Source: Scylla paramamosain
Taxonomy: Eukaryota > Arthropoda > Malacostraca > Decapoda > Portunidae
Reading direction: 5' to 3'
DNA: 64,000 nt
Assembly (NCBI RefSeq): GCF_035594125.1
Contig: NC_087171.1
Span: forward strand, 17,590,767-17,654,766
Made by a program: the position numbers and the translations under genes. The notes beneath the pieces were generated by a model. That model was not told the DNA's origin, did not search any database, and was given only the letters and a program-made list of their open reading frames with translations. Shown one piece after another: positions 22,795-35,534 of the stretch. Position 1 is the first letter of the stretch, and each line of letters begins with the position of its first letter.

Positions 22795-22960
22795 CTATTT
22801 TCTGAAGTGTCTTGACTCTTGATACTCCTCTTTTGAAACATTACAAGTCGCAAGCATGAGGGGAAATACAGAACCAGACGGAGAGTTCCAGGATATACAT
22901 AATGAAAGGATGGAAGAGAGAAAATACTGACTAACTCTTGCTTTGGTGGGATGAACAGAA
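22795..22960 (-). repeat. Family C LINE tail
   Basis: GATACTCCTCTTTTGAAACA, CAAGTCGCAAGCATGAGG and CTAACTCTTGCTTTGGTGGG are shared with the copies at 28245 and 44925. Confidence 0.6.
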
Positions 22961-24179
22961 TACGGGGGAGAGTAAATTAGTGAGTCTGGTGCAGAGAGGC
23001 CGTGGGAGGGTGAGACAAGCAGTTAGTATGTTCAGAACAGCATTAACTATGAAAGTAATGGTAGGAGATGGCGATGCAACACTGTGGCGGTCTGCTCCCT
23101 GTTCTTTGATGCTCCTTCTGCCTCTCTTCGGGTCATGCCTAAATTTACTGTTTGGTTTTTCCTTCACGCCTCTGAGTTTATGTTCCCTCACTTTGGAAAA
23201 CTGTGTGCGCATGCGTGGGATAAAAGGGATCGTTACCATACTTTGGAAGCTTTCAGTCCTTAGCTTCTCTCTCCCTTGTGATTTCAAACTGATGACATGA
23301 TTATGCAGGAACTACTTGGCTCACGCAGACACATTCCTTCGATTTTTATGCCATTTAACATGAAAATGCCAACTTTCACGTAATAACATAAATAATACAA
23401 AAAATATCAGCATTATCATTGTTATTAATCTTCCACACTTTCATTTCTACTTATTTAATTTGTACATCTGCGGAAACTACAGGTTGTTTCTTTGTTTGAC
23501 CCTCTGTCTTTCCTGTGCTGGCTGTGGCGAGTCTTCTATAGCGGTCAGTATGAGATGATTTCTACTGGTGGCAGGTGTTCATAATTTGACAGTTTCATAG
23601 GTAGTTCTTTTAGGAATTTCTGGTAGTTTTTCTTTGGTCTTCTTCCTTTCGATTGCTTTAGTTATTTTTCGTACCCTATCTACTGTATATCTATTTTTCC
23701 ATTCGTACTACCGTTTTCTGTTGCCTCTTTTTTCCTTTGGCTGCTTTTCTACTACTCTTAATACCCTGTCTGCATCTAATATTGGCCATTTCTTCCTTTG
23801 ACTCCTTTACTGCGCTCACAAACTTTGGACAGACTATTTTCCCACCCCTGCTCCCGCCGTCTCCTTTTCTTTCGTGATCAGCTGCACTTTCCGGCAACCT
23901 CACCCAATGGTACTCTTTTAACGGCTTCCAGCGGTGTTTGAGTAAATATTTTAGCCGTTCTATTGATATCTGGAAGTGAGGTACGTGGCGGGATGTAGGT
24001 GGAGTTTACGCTAGGAAGAGTACTAGATGACAGACTGCCGCGCTGACCCATAGCAAACTGGTGTGGTCATGAAATGTGGCCGCTGTACTGCGGTGTTCTG
24101 ATGCGCTTTTATAATTACCATAATCAATGTCATCTTCTTTGGGTGCTCCATGGAAACACTGAGAGGTTGATGTAACGGT

Positions 24180-24275
24180 GGGACAAATATTTAGCCATGA
24201 GAGGTCTTGGCTGGGAATCGAATCCTGGGCAGAACAGGACAACGTCTTAGATGTCGGGACCATAGCGAACTCCAC
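24180..24275 (-). repeat. Second tRNA-like SINE segment
   Basis: The minus strand has GGATTCGATTCCCAGCC, a B-box-like motif, downstream of GTCCCGACATCTAAGACG. The A box is less clear than in the element at 21875. Confidence 0.35.
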
Positions 24276-24540
24276 TTTCCAAGGTCAATTTTGGGGCACT
24301 TGTACTTCCGGTCTCTGCAGCAATATCGTTATTATCATTACTAACTTATGTCAGTCCAGTGCAGAACTAATCTCTTTCTCAAGCCGTCTCCACTCATCTA
24401 TTCCATTCCGCCCAGCAACATTCGTACCTCATCTCTCCAACTATGAGAGTTCTCTGTCTACCTTGCCTTTTCTGTCATTCCAACTGTCCATCTAAAATCT
24501 GTTCACTTTTCGTCTTCAATTTGGATTTGGTTCTTATGCT

Positions 24541-24745
24541 CGTCTTCTCAAACGCTTTTCGCAGGACTATTTTAAAAAGGTCACGGTCACACACATGAGT
24601 AGTGTTGTTATGGGTGCTCCCTCCACTGGGGCTGTTGAATCCTCGTTAAGCTGTATTTAGTCATGAAAGCATCCTTGAAAGCTCCAATAACTTTCATTAG
24701 AGAGTGCTGAAAGTTGTCCAGATAAGACGCGGTAACGTTAGGCAA
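24541..24745 (+). repeat. Family A copy
   Basis: TTCTCAAACGCTTTTCGCAGG left end, TGGGTGCTCCCTCCACTGG core, GTCCAGATAAGACGCGGTAA right end. Confidence 0.65.
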
Positions 24746-25479
24746 AGCAAACGTTATACTGATCATTGTCTTCACCAGCACAAAACTTTTGAGTGAAACC
24801 TCAGCTGGAATTAAAATGTGAGGACAACACTGCACACTGCATTATTAAACTAGTATGCTTAAAAGCCCATCCATCACTGCCGCGGTCTTAATCTACGGCT
24901 TGTTACTGCTGACAGAAGAGTAATTTCTACTTCGTTGGTACCTAATACATCTTCACTATTGGCAAGCACCTCCATCAAGCTCTCAGTGTCAGTGTTTACC
25001 AGGACGCTGTGCAGGTAACATTAAAAACACAATACGAATAATTGATTTTATTATTATTATTATTTTTTTTATAATGTACCTATGAAGATTACTTATAACT
25101 TTTTAGAAACGGAAAGTATAATCTCCAACTTGATCAAATTCCCTAAAATGACAAGTTTAGAATACAAGGGAATTGATAACGTGGTATTCAACTCATCACC
25201 TGCAATGACTGACTTCACTGGCATTATTTTATGAGCAGAATAATTACCCTTGAGTGGAGACAGTTTGAGTTACGGCTCCACTTAAATGTAGCCAATTTTT
25301 GTTAAAGGACCTCCATGGCACAATCTTCCATACCTGACATAACGAGCTTTGCCTCTTGTTTCTTCTCTGATAGAATAAAAAACGCCTCATGAGAGAGTCA
25401 GTGAAAATAACGAATAAAAACTAGGTGCCTAGCAAGGAAAGAACGCTGTCTTTCTCGAGCTTTTGTGTGAGTTTGAATA

Positions 25480-25555
25480 CAAAAACATAAGAAAAGAAAA
25501 GGACTGCAAACGACCCAGGTGACTTACGCAAGACAGCTCCCTATGTATGTGTATG
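25480..25555 (-). repeat. Family B tail fragment
   Basis: AAACATAAGAAAAGAAAAGG, then GACAGCTCCCTATG, in the inverted order of the tail. Confidence 0.4.
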
Positions 25556-26120
25556 TATCGATTCTAACGCCTGGCTAGAGATAATTTTCGAGTCGATTTA
25601 ATTGTATTTACCTGAGTACACAGCTCAAAATGAAGTGGAAATTGTTGATCGAGAGATTGGAGAACAAATTTACTCAGCAAGCACATTTAGTAATTAGTCG
25701 ATTATCTATTATGAACGCCAATATGTTTACGTTAGTAAACATATACTGTAGCTTAGTGTATTTACTTCCTGTAAATGAAGACTAGTATTTCATGTCAAAA
25801 AGGAAAGAAAGTCTATGAACACCACGATTCTTTTTAGTATTGTAACTCCTCTAAAATGGCAACCGTTTTCTCTCTCTCTCTCTCTCTCTCCTGTTGCGCC
25901 AGTCTTAAAGAAAACGGAAACTTTTATATTGGTATTCAGGTAAAAAAGAAGAGCATGGGACGCAACATGCACTCTGAGTCTTGTATTCAGTGTACAATAC
26001 TGGTAACTTCTCTCGAAAAGAGTTTTATAACCAATAGTTCAATGCTTTCTGCTATTTCACTTTTCCTTACTCTTGATTATGAATGCTCAATTACAGGAGT
26101 CTCGCGTACTAAGAAATGTT

Positions 26121-26123
<3 letters not shown>

Positions 26124-26184
<61 letters not shown>
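26124..26184. repeat. (CT)n microsatellite
   Basis: About 30 CT units. A shorter TC tract is at 25869-25891. Confidence 0.95.
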
Positions 26185-26186
<2 letters not shown>

Positions 26187-26381
26187 GGGTTATCGTCAAA
26201 GGTAAAAGTAACGGGTATTATTTTTGTAAACCACACCCATGCTCAACCAAGAAATCACGAAAGGAGGTTATATACATGAGGACCACGGCTGGGATTGGTC
26301 TACTTATACTCCTTCCTACTGAGCCTTGTGTGTAAGCCGAGTATTAGAGGTTGCTTCGGTACTTTTGCAATCAGTGCCCGT

Positions 26382-26671
<290 letters not shown>

Positions 26672-27194
26672 AACAGCAAAGCACCAATGAGAGGAAAATA
26701 CAAATCAATCCACGGAAATGTAAGACTAGTGTGTTTGAGAGAAGAAGGAACACATACATACACATATACATACACACACACACACACCATGAGTAAAAGA
26801 ATAATCCATTGCTGTGCTTCATAAAAAGAGTGAGACATAATAACAAGAACGACTAAAAAAAGAAACATCACAGGCAATCCCAGGCAGTTACGAAGCTCTG
26901 GTGTTAAAGGAAAAAAAAAAAGGTAATGAGACGATAAAATTTTGAGGAGGACACACGCTAGGAAAATATAATCCAATAATGTGCTGAATAAAAACAAGTG
27001 AATTATGAAAAAGACAAGCAGCAGGACTAAAAATATCACAGAAGACAACAAAAAACTATGAAAACTCGACGTAACATTTAGAAATAAAAAAAACAAAAAC
27101 AATACTGACAAAAAGTGCACGAGTGTGTGAGCGCGAAGAGGACTCAACACACTAAATCTTGTAAGAGATTTATTATACATTATACTCCCAGAAA

Positions 27195-27392
27195 GTTTCG
27201 ATGTTTTACCTTAACTTCATTTTAACAGGCTCTAGTAGAAGCTGTGGAAGTTTTAATGGGTATTTCATGATTTTGACGACAGTTCAACACCCACTCTGCA
27301 TCATCCATGGGAAAAGAAACAAAAAATGAAAACCTAACTAATTTCTATGGTCTTTGAAAATAGTCCCAATGAGAGAGCAAAGTGCTAGGAAT
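27195..27392 (-). repeat. Family A inverted copy
   Basis: TTAACAGGCTCTAGTAGAAG, TTCATGATTTTGACG, CTCTGCATCATCCATGGG and GTCTTTGAAAATAGTCCC are in order. Confidence 0.75.
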
Positions 27393-27714
27393 TTCAGCTT
27401 TATTTGTCACTTATTTAACCTCTACTTGCGTGCTACACCAGTCTTGCGTGCGCGGTTATCTTGAGGTGCTCCTGGCGTGCTGGGTGAAGTCCGTGGAGAG
27501 TGGATCGTCCGGATTTATGGAGATACGTTGGCCTTTCCCAACGCCGTCCCTGACAAGTTGGATGGAGACAAGTAAAGCAGTTTGTCTTTTCGTCGCTGTA
27601 CTGTGGTCTCCCTTCCCATTGCAGAAGTTAGACATGGAGCGTAAGGCTGGAGAGGAAGGCTAGGAATTCAACATTTTATGTGTGTGTGTGTATGGTCAAT
27701 AAAATATCTATCTA

Positions 27715-27722
<8 letters not shown>

Positions 27723-27751
<29 letters not shown>

Positions 27752-27771
27752 TGGGGCGTGAGTGAGTGAGT

Positions 27772-27850
<79 letters not shown>
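27723..27850. repeat. Compound (GT)n and (CT)n microsatellite
   Basis: GT at 27723-27751 and about 39 CT units at 27772-27850, separated by GAGT units. Confidence 0.95.
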
Positions 27851-27852
<2 letters not shown>

Positions 27853-28244
27853 TGTCGGAGGCGTCATTGCTGCACGATATCGAATACTATACATGGGTTC
27901 GGGTGAATAATGGCATACTTCCCAAAAAATTATATATATGATACGTATGTACAATGACAGTCTTGTATGCTTGTGTGCGCAACCTTCAGCTTTCATCACC
28001 CGAATGTCGTAGTACTGAATTTTTGTTTTTATCAATCCTATTTACTTGCTTATCATTTTTTTTTTTTACATGCTAAGGATACTGATGAAGGATCCCCCTC
28101 ACGCACACATATCAGCAAAAATATTATGAGATAGAAAAAAAAGAAGGGGGGAAAAAAAAAACGGAAGGGACGGAGAGAGTGAGAGAGGAAAACTGCTCAA
28201 TTTACCGCTACTAAAAAAGTCAAAGATAAAAAAAAAGGAGTCGA

Positions 28245-28425
28245 CTAATGAAGTTGCTGAGGTATCCTGATACTCCTCTTTTGAAACAGCTCAAGTCGTA
28301 GGAAGAAGGAAAACAAAAAGATAAACAGAGAGAGACAGAGTTCCAGAGTTTACCAGTGAAAAGAAAGAAAGAGCGAAGATAAAGATTAACTCCTGCATTA
28401 GTGGGTTGGACAAAATAACATACGT
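28245..28425 (-). repeat. Family C LINE tail
   Basis: CTGATACTCCTCTTTTGAAA, TCAAGTCGTAGGAAGAAGG, GTTCCAGAGTTTACCAGTG and CTCCTGCATTAGTGGG. Confidence 0.65.
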
Positions 28426-28664
28426 ATACTGAATGTTAGATCACTTCATCCCCTTAACTACAAATGACCGCCAGTCGCCTAAGCTTATGCAAATATTGAT
28501 TATTGTCCACCAGCTCCTCCCCAACACTTACTGGGGCGTGGGCGGCGAGGCAGGCGAGTACTCCATCACTTACTTCTTGCCAGGAACACTAACATGAGTA
28601 TCTGTCTAACTAAATAACCTTCCGCGATGCTACAGTCTTGGAATATTGCAAACACATACTTGTA

Positions 28665-28853
28665 AAATCTCTCTGTCTGTCTGTTTGTCTCTGTTTGTTT
28701 GTGTGTCTATCTGTGTCTCTGTCTGTCTGTCTATGTATGTTTGTTTGTGTGTGTCTGTTTGTCTGCATGTTTCTGTGTCTGTCTCTCTGTCGGTATGGTT
28801 GTGCCTGTCTCTGCCTGTCTGTATGTATGTCTATCTGTCTGTGTGAATGTTTG

Positions 28854-28893
<40 letters not shown>

Positions 28894-28928
28894 TGTGTGT
28901 GTGTGTGTCTACCTGTCCGTCTGTTTGC

Positions 28929-28996
<68 letters not shown>
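28665..28996. repeat. Degenerate (TCTG)n and (CT)n array
   Basis: CTGT/TTGT tetranucleotides to 28855, then CT tracts at 28857-28890 and 28932-28996. The large open frames on both strands here are repeat translations. Confidence 0.9.
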
Positions 28997-28999
<3 letters not shown>

Positions 29000-29261
29000 C
29001 TTGACTATTAATATTAAAAAAGAGCGGGACAGCCTCGCACGTTCGTCCACCTCCACAATAACTAAATATCCCTCAAGACAATCCAATACAGTCAGGTGTT
29101 TAGCGGCACAGCGAGTTGTTTTGTTCCTTGCATATTTAAACACGATAATTTTCACACAATGCGATAAACAGTAGAATAAAAAATGCCACTAACTCACCTT
29201 AATCGATCATTTCCTGCAAGTTTTATTAATATGTTTACCAATATCATCCCTTTATTTAAAT

Positions 29262-29472
29262 GATTCGTTCTCTTATAAGTACTACTTTCAAAGGGTAGAT
29301 GGATGATTAATTGGGTCTCACTAGTGTTTTTCTCCACTGATGGTGTAGATTTCGTCCCCAAACTCATTAGAATCCTGAATGCACCTTTGAAAATTCCAAC
29401 AATACCTTTTATTATAACGAGAACCTGCTACAGTTGTCCACGAAAGCCACCGAAACCTTTAAGAATACAGTC
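29262..29472 (+). repeat. Family A copy
   Basis: TCGTTCTCTTATAAGTACTAC, TTTTTCTCCACTGATGGTG, TAGAATCCTGAATGCACC and CCGAAACCTTTAAGAATACAG. Confidence 0.7.
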
Positions 29473-29741
29473 GTTCATTACATTAATAACTCGCATTCAC
29501 CTTAAATTTAACGCACTCTACTTTACACTATAGATATCCTGCCGCGCTGTACTTGCCTGGCCGCTAGCACTGAGTAATTCCTTCGTATGAAACTGGCATC
29601 GATCAGGGGAGTGCTGGGGCGGGAGAGCCTGCCATACTTCAGGGTGCCAGAAGGCGTCCAAGTCGCAGGGAGTAGGGAGTACAGTAAGGCTGGAGGAAGA
29701 GGAGACATCACTCGACCTACCACGCCTGCACCTGTGTTGCT

Positions 29742-29748
29742 GTATATA
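29742..29748 (+). promoter_or_regulatory. Candidate TATA box (TATATAA) in a GC-richer island
   Basis: A TATATAA motif stands in a GC-richer stretch (29580-29800) with an open frame on the same strand. It could be an internal promoter giving a shorter KY-like product that starts before the exon at 37163. No initiator or transcript evidence was found. Confidence 0.25.
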
Positions 29749-30379
29749 ACTCGAGATGTGCCGGGAGGAGAACGCGTGCCTGAGTGATACTGGTTGACAC
29801 TGGGTGATACTGGTGCTTGTGAGGTGATTCTTGCCGACTGCTAAGGATATATAGGTGATTGTGGTCGTCCTGTGGTTATCCTGCAGCTTTTGATAAGATA
29901 AAAAATAAAAGTCACCATTTTGTGAAAGCCGATGTTTAGGTGCACGATGAAAATTAGGATAAGGACAGCAAGCACATTCATTCCTACTATATCACCGAGA
30001 AGAACGTTATCCAAACCGATGAGGATTAAGTAATAAGGTAAGAAACGCTATCCCTTGCACGACTCTAAAAATAACACCAGTAAAGACTAAAAACATTAAA
30101 TATTCAGTGGTCTTCGCATCACGAATACAATGAGCCTAGAGAGGTTCCCCCAGGGCAGGCATTAATGTTTAGCCTTGAGAAATGACCTTCTGATAATATA
30201 TTGATGAAACTCTGAAGCTCTCGCCATACAACAACCGCACACTCGGCAATACGTGTGGTTAATAATTAAGTAACAGGCAATGGCTTGAGAGGAATTTATG
30301 ACTGTTGGAGACTCCGTGGATTGTCTTGTGTTGGGTGTTATCTTAGCAGAATGTTGGTATTTCTTTACTTCTTGTTTTA

Positions 30380-30455
30380 GTGCTGCTACTACTACTACTA
30401 CTACTATTACTACTATTATTACTACTACTACTACTATCTTTATTATTACTACAGT
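30380..30455. repeat. (ACT)n microsatellite
   Basis: Imperfect ACT/ATT units. Confidence 0.9.
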
Positions 30456-30742
30456 TATTCTTACTCCCGATCTCCTTCACTGTCACCTCAAAGATAACAC
30501 GAGTCTTGATGCGTAGTCTGGTATGTACAGCCTGATCTTTACCCACTAGCAAACCTATACGCATTATTATTTATCCATACAGGAGCAAGTTTTCGTGAAT
30601 GGTTCAAATGAGGGAATGTGCGAGGGGTGGCGGCGCGATGACACAACCTTGGCAGGGCGACACGAACATGCCACACAGGAATGCCGACTATTTTCACGTT
30701 ATGAAACAATACCGTGGCTTGAATGTTGGTGCAAGACAGACA

Positions 30743-30809
30743 GTGGTGGTAGTAGTGATGGTGGTGGTGGTGATGATGGTGGTGGTGGTGGTGGTGATGG
30801 TGGTGGTAA
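30743..30809. repeat. (GGT)n microsatellite
   Basis: GGT units with GAT interruptions. Confidence 0.9.
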
Positions 30810-30907
30810 TTTGAATCGATGCAGGATATTAGTTGTCCTAAGCAGATCTTCACAGGCAAGGAATCACTAGTACATAGACCCTTTTAGTTACGTATTGAGG
30901 GACACTC

Positions 30908-31352
30908 TTCTTAAAACGCTCTGTGCTCTCACCACAACTATTTACAAAGGTTACAGAGGTGGTTTTTTCTGGTTCTCATGAACATTTTTTTTCTTTTATC
31001 GTCATTGATGCAGAATCCTGGTTACTTTCCTTACAATCCCAATAACTTCCATTAAAACCCAATCCTTGTCAAACTTTCTCTACAATCATGAAAACTACTC
31101 TATGTAAAAAAAAATTCTTGTTCCATTTTTCGTGGAATCATAAAAAGCACCTCAGAAAACCACAGTAAATCCCATTACGGTAGAATCCATGTTAATCTTT
31201 CCCTACGATGATAAAAACACCCTTGTAGACCTCAGGATATTCTGCTATGACAGAATCTTCGCTAACTTTTCCCCTAAGATCATGAAAAGACTTTTGAAGA
31301 CTCTAATAACTTCCACGATGTTCTGTTTAAAGTAGTCGAGATAAAAACATTC
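30908..31352 (+). repeat. Family A copy with tandemly amplified core
   Basis: Normal left end (AAACGCTCTGTGCTCTCACC). The block running from a variant of CAGAATCCTTGTTAACTTT to AAAACACCCTTGAAAACCTC is then repeated several times at about 75-base spacing before the AGTAGTCGAGATAAAAAC right end. Confidence 0.65.
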
Positions 31353-32034
31353 CTAAATGCCGTGGTGTATGCAGCTGTTTTCTTCCGTTAGCGACAACGA
31401 CTCCGCATTAGATTATTGACAGCTGCGCAAATAAAAAAGCAATTCACTTCTAAGAAAATGTATCCAATAATTGTTTACTTTACTGTCACAGTCTCCTTTA
31501 CATCGAAAACTGTTGATTTTAAAGCGAGAAGTTTCTTAGTAAAATGGCATTACTTTAAAAAATGAATGGAATGAAAGTAGTGCAGTATTGTTCTGAAATG
31601 TTGTGGTTGTCACCGTCTCTTCCTGGAAAGTAGTGAACACCTAACCTTGATTACGCAGGCGTGCGGGTGACGGATCCGTGACTGCCTTGTTTGCATATCT
31701 TCAGTACAAACCTAGACATATTTAACATTTTCATTATCCTTTTGCCTTAATCACAAACCACTTTTAGACATTTCTTTTATTCCACATACACCTCCAAACA
31801 TTTTGCTGGCTAGACAATGAAAATATATTCTCTTGATCCTTTGTCTTTCCTTTATATAGATGCCCGTAAGGACTTTGTGCCAGGGACTTTAGTATTGTGA
31901 ACTGTCGCATATCACAGTGAAAGGGTTAACACGAAAGGTGCAGAGAATGCGATAACACTTAAAGACAATAATTGTGATATGTCGTACCCAAACATAAGTA
32001 TTACATTCAGTTGCCTGCGTCTGTTTTTTTTTTT

Positions 32035-32350
32035 TTTCTTCCTGTGATTTGAAATTTCATGAGAGAAGCATCAGGACAACTCTGGTAATACACGACGATG
32101 AAATAATACTTGCGATATGCTTCACATCCCCAAACACACGTGTATTATTCACCTTCCCGTGTCGAATTTTCCTCCTTTCTATGACCTGATAAATTTCAAA
32201 AGAGGAGTATCAAGAAACCTGTGAAGTTAAACTGGCCTTATTTCTTTCTTTCTTTCTATTTTTTTTTTTAATCTTCTTCCATAATCTAGTTTCAGGGAAT
32301 GACATATTGAACGGTCTCCTTTTTCATTTTCCTTGACTTTTTGGTGCCCT
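32035..32350 (+). repeat. Family C LINE tail fragments
   Basis: AAATTTCATGAGAGAAGCAT and TTTCAAAAGAGGAGTATCAA appear about 130 bases apart. Both match the tail motif TTYMARAGRRGTATCAAG, so this may be two truncated insertions. Confidence 0.45.
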
Positions 32351-32768
32351 TGGCCAGACTCCTTAACAAAATAAAACTATAAAACGCAACAGAACCTAAT
32401 TTCTGAGGACGAAACAAGTAAGCGAATCCATAAATCTCTGGGGAAATAAGAATATAAACAACGCATGATTAAGTTTATATACAAACATCTTTATTGACTT
32501 ATTCTATACTGAAGACAAAGCTGAACTTCATAAAAACCCGCTACCTGTTACTTACAAATTCGATTAAATAAGAATATCATTAAAACGAATACATAAAGAC
32601 ACCTTCAACGCTTTAACCAGAACAAAATCATCACCCTAAACTTAAAATCCTCTAATGGCATCAGAATATTATCAAATTGCTGCCGTGATTATTGAGAGAC
32701 TTAAAAATGCATGAGAACAACAAGCAAAGTTTATGTGTTGTGGGTGCGCTAGGTGAGGGTCGTGGAGG

Positions 32769-32776
32769 TGACGTCA
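32769..32776. promoter_or_regulatory. Perfect CRE palindrome TGACGTCA
   Basis: Octamer in a GC-richer segment of intron 3. Function unknown. Confidence 0.25.
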
Positions 32777-32907
32777 GCAACATTATCCACTTTATTGACA
32801 CATTTCCCTGATTCCCACAACTCGGATCGACACAAGGGCGGCGCGTCCTGTGCGATGCTACACTGCCCACTACTCTTCTGCCACCGCCCGCCACACGCCT
32901 GGCTCTC

Positions 32908-33135
32908 CCGGGATTCAGAAACGCTTTGCTCTTTCACCATAACTATTTTCAAAGGCCACAGAAATGATTACCCGGCTTCTCAAGAGTTTTTTTTTCTATT
33001 AATAATGTAGAAATCTTGTTAATTTGTCCCTAGAACCATATAAAAAAAAACATTTAAAAACCCGTACAATTTCAATTAGAGCCTTTAGGAAGTAGAGGAA
33101 GTGCGGCGCGAAGTGTTTTACGAAGAATACGGTTC
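32908..33135 (+). repeat. Family A copy
   Basis: ATTCAGAAACGCTTTGCTC, ATTTTCAAAGGCCACAG, TTAATAATGTAGAAATCTTG, and right end AAGTGTTTTACGAAGAATACGG. Confidence 0.75.
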
Positions 33136-33204
33136 TCTCTCTCACTTCTCATCTTCCTTCATACTGTTAACCGTCGGAAATATAATTTACAGTCACTTAG
33201 CTTA

Positions 33205-33325
33205 TTTTCAAACGTCACACATGTAATTTTTAGAAAGATGCAGAGAGTTCCAGGGTTTACTAGTGAAAGCGGCGGAGTGAAAATACAGATTGACCCCTGC
33301 ATTAGTGAGATGGACAAATATATAA
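33205..33325 (-). repeat. Family C tail fragment
   Basis: GAGTTCCAGGGTTTACTAG, CAGATTGACCCCTGCATTAG, TGAGATGGACAAATA. Confidence 0.5.
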
Positions 33326-33736
33326 GCACGAAATAATTAAGTCTATTACAGCCATGCACGCCTCCTCTTCCTATATAGCTTGCTCCATTACTGTCTTAAC
33401 TTTATTCCTTTACTTTCATAATCTCCAGCCTTGTCATAGTCAATTAAATTACAGTTATATTGAGGACACATTAAACGTATCTAAGTCAGCACTACACTCA
33501 CGTCTACTTATTTTTGTCACGTGTTTCAGGCCGCGCCTAGTGTGCCACGCCTTACTGCAGTGGTGATAAATCTATTACTCTAAGTGATACGAATGGCTAT
33601 AAGCCCTAATGTACCTTTTTTGTGGCTGTGTATACTGTGCAAGACTGAAGTACGCTAGCCAGGTATTTTCCTCTCACTACGCTGGTCTGGTAAAGGCAAG
33701 AAACTGACTATTCGTGCATTGTGCCTTTGTCTCGTA

Positions 33737-34115
33737 TTAAAAATGTTTTGTTCTCTCATCAGGACCATTTCCAAAACCACATGCAGATATGACTAGTCGA
33801 GTCCTCATGGATGTTTCCTCCCATTGATGATGCAGAATAATGATAAAACTATTATTACAACCGTGAAAACAACCTTGAGAACTCGTGGATGATGCAGAAC
33901 ACTTTTTAACAACTATTACTACCACCATGAAAACAAAACAACCTTGGAACGCTCCTTAAACTCTACCTAAAATAACGAAAACCACTTAAAAACCTAGCGG
34001 TGAAGCAGAATATCACTGGCATCATTTTAACACCACTGCAAGCCTCTAATAACTGCCACTACAGTCTGTTAAAAGTACCTATGATAATACCCTCGAAACG
34101 TTTGAGGATACGGAC
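33737..34115 (+). repeat. Family A copy with duplicated core
   Basis: CGTATTAAAAATGTTTTG left end and CGAAACGTTTGAGGATACGG right end. Inside, the GATGATGCAGAATAATG / CCATGAAAACAACC block is present about three times. Confidence 0.7.
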
Positions 34116-34660
34116 CTGACGTATGCAACAGGCAGACAACAAAGAGTATTAAGGTGCTTTCCAATAGAGATTGCATTCCCTTGTACTGCCGCGGAGCCAA
34201 GACTAATGTTCGCTATTCAACGCTTGGTCGGTCACGCAGCCAGGCGAAATTGGGGCAGCGTTATCCTGACCCTCTGATAATGCGTCACGTTTCTCAAGGT
34301 CACGCTACTCTCCTCCTCCTGACGCAAGGAAACGTTGGTAATTGCCTCTCGGTTATCATAAACGTTACGTAAATATATTTCTCAATTATATCATTTCCTT
34401 TGACTGTAAACTAAAATCTTCTTGTCCGCGCTACTTAACTAACTCATGAATTTTAATTGTAAGGGAAGTACAGTGCAGGAAAGGACGTGAGGGGCGCCGT
34501 GTCTCTGCAGCAGTGAAGGGAGTTGTTGCCTCACGCATACAGAGGGACTTTTCTTTATTCTTCCTCTTCCATAAAGCGACCTTCAAATACTTCATATCGA
34601 CCTCGGTGTGAAATAACGTGGCTTATTCTCTCTGTGCTTGCCTGCATGTCTGTACTCGTA

Positions 34661-34666
<6 letters not shown>

Positions 34667-34734
<68 letters not shown>
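34667..34734. repeat. (TC)n microsatellite
   Basis: About 34 TC units. Confidence 0.95.
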
Positions 34735-34737
<3 letters not shown>

Positions 34738-35102
34738 ACAGTAAAAACTTCAACTCAAATCAATTCCACACACCAGAAACAGAGAAAAAGAGAGAAAGAG
34801 AGAGAGAGAAAGAGAAATGGGAGAAGTAAAGTAAAAAAAATAACAAATTAAAGTCGAGCCAAAAAAAAAGAAAATCGATGAACTAATTTTTAACAAAGCT
34901 GCAAAATAATCGTTATTTATGGCTTCCCTTAACCAATACAAGGATTGTTACTGGCGCGCCCACTCGCTCACGCCTCCTTTCGTCTTTTTTTCTTTTTCTT
35001 CTCCTTTTTTTCTGCTTCCTCACACATCAATGGCAATCACAACGTACCATTGCTGTTATTATTCTTTTTTTTTTTGCTTTTTCTTTTTTCACTGACAGTG
35101 CT

Positions 35103-35103
<1 letters not shown>

Positions 35104-35192
<89 letters not shown>
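35104..35192. repeat. (GA)n microsatellite
   Basis: About 44 GA units. Confidence 0.95.
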
Positions 35193-35195
<3 letters not shown>

Positions 35196-35534
35196 TGATT
35201 TTATATAAACAGTAAGGTGATATAATGTTTGGTAATTGTGTGTGTAAGTATGTTTGTGTCACACCATCAGTCGTCATTGTCTCTGCGTCCGTCTGTCTGT
35301 CTTTGTACTGTTCATTTCCCTCCCCAGCAGTAGCAGTAGCAGTAGCAGGAGTAGCAGCAGTAACCCACGCTATGTGCTGTTCCTATTATGTGCCCCACCC
35401 ATCCTCACCACACACGCAACACTCCACTAATACCAGCCCTTACACGTCCACCCTTCTCTCACAGTACCCGCAAGGCTTAAACTCTACAACTTTGCCTGCT
35501 CGTTTCTCCTTCTTCCTATGATTTCTGCTTACTC

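Noticed and set aside
22931..23300. Overlapping frames of about 120 codons on both strands
   Set aside because: No similarity to known families; partly covers a family C LINE tail.
28610..29174. Overlapping 180-codon frames on both strands
   Set aside because: Translations of TCTG and CT repeats, with simple periodic composition.
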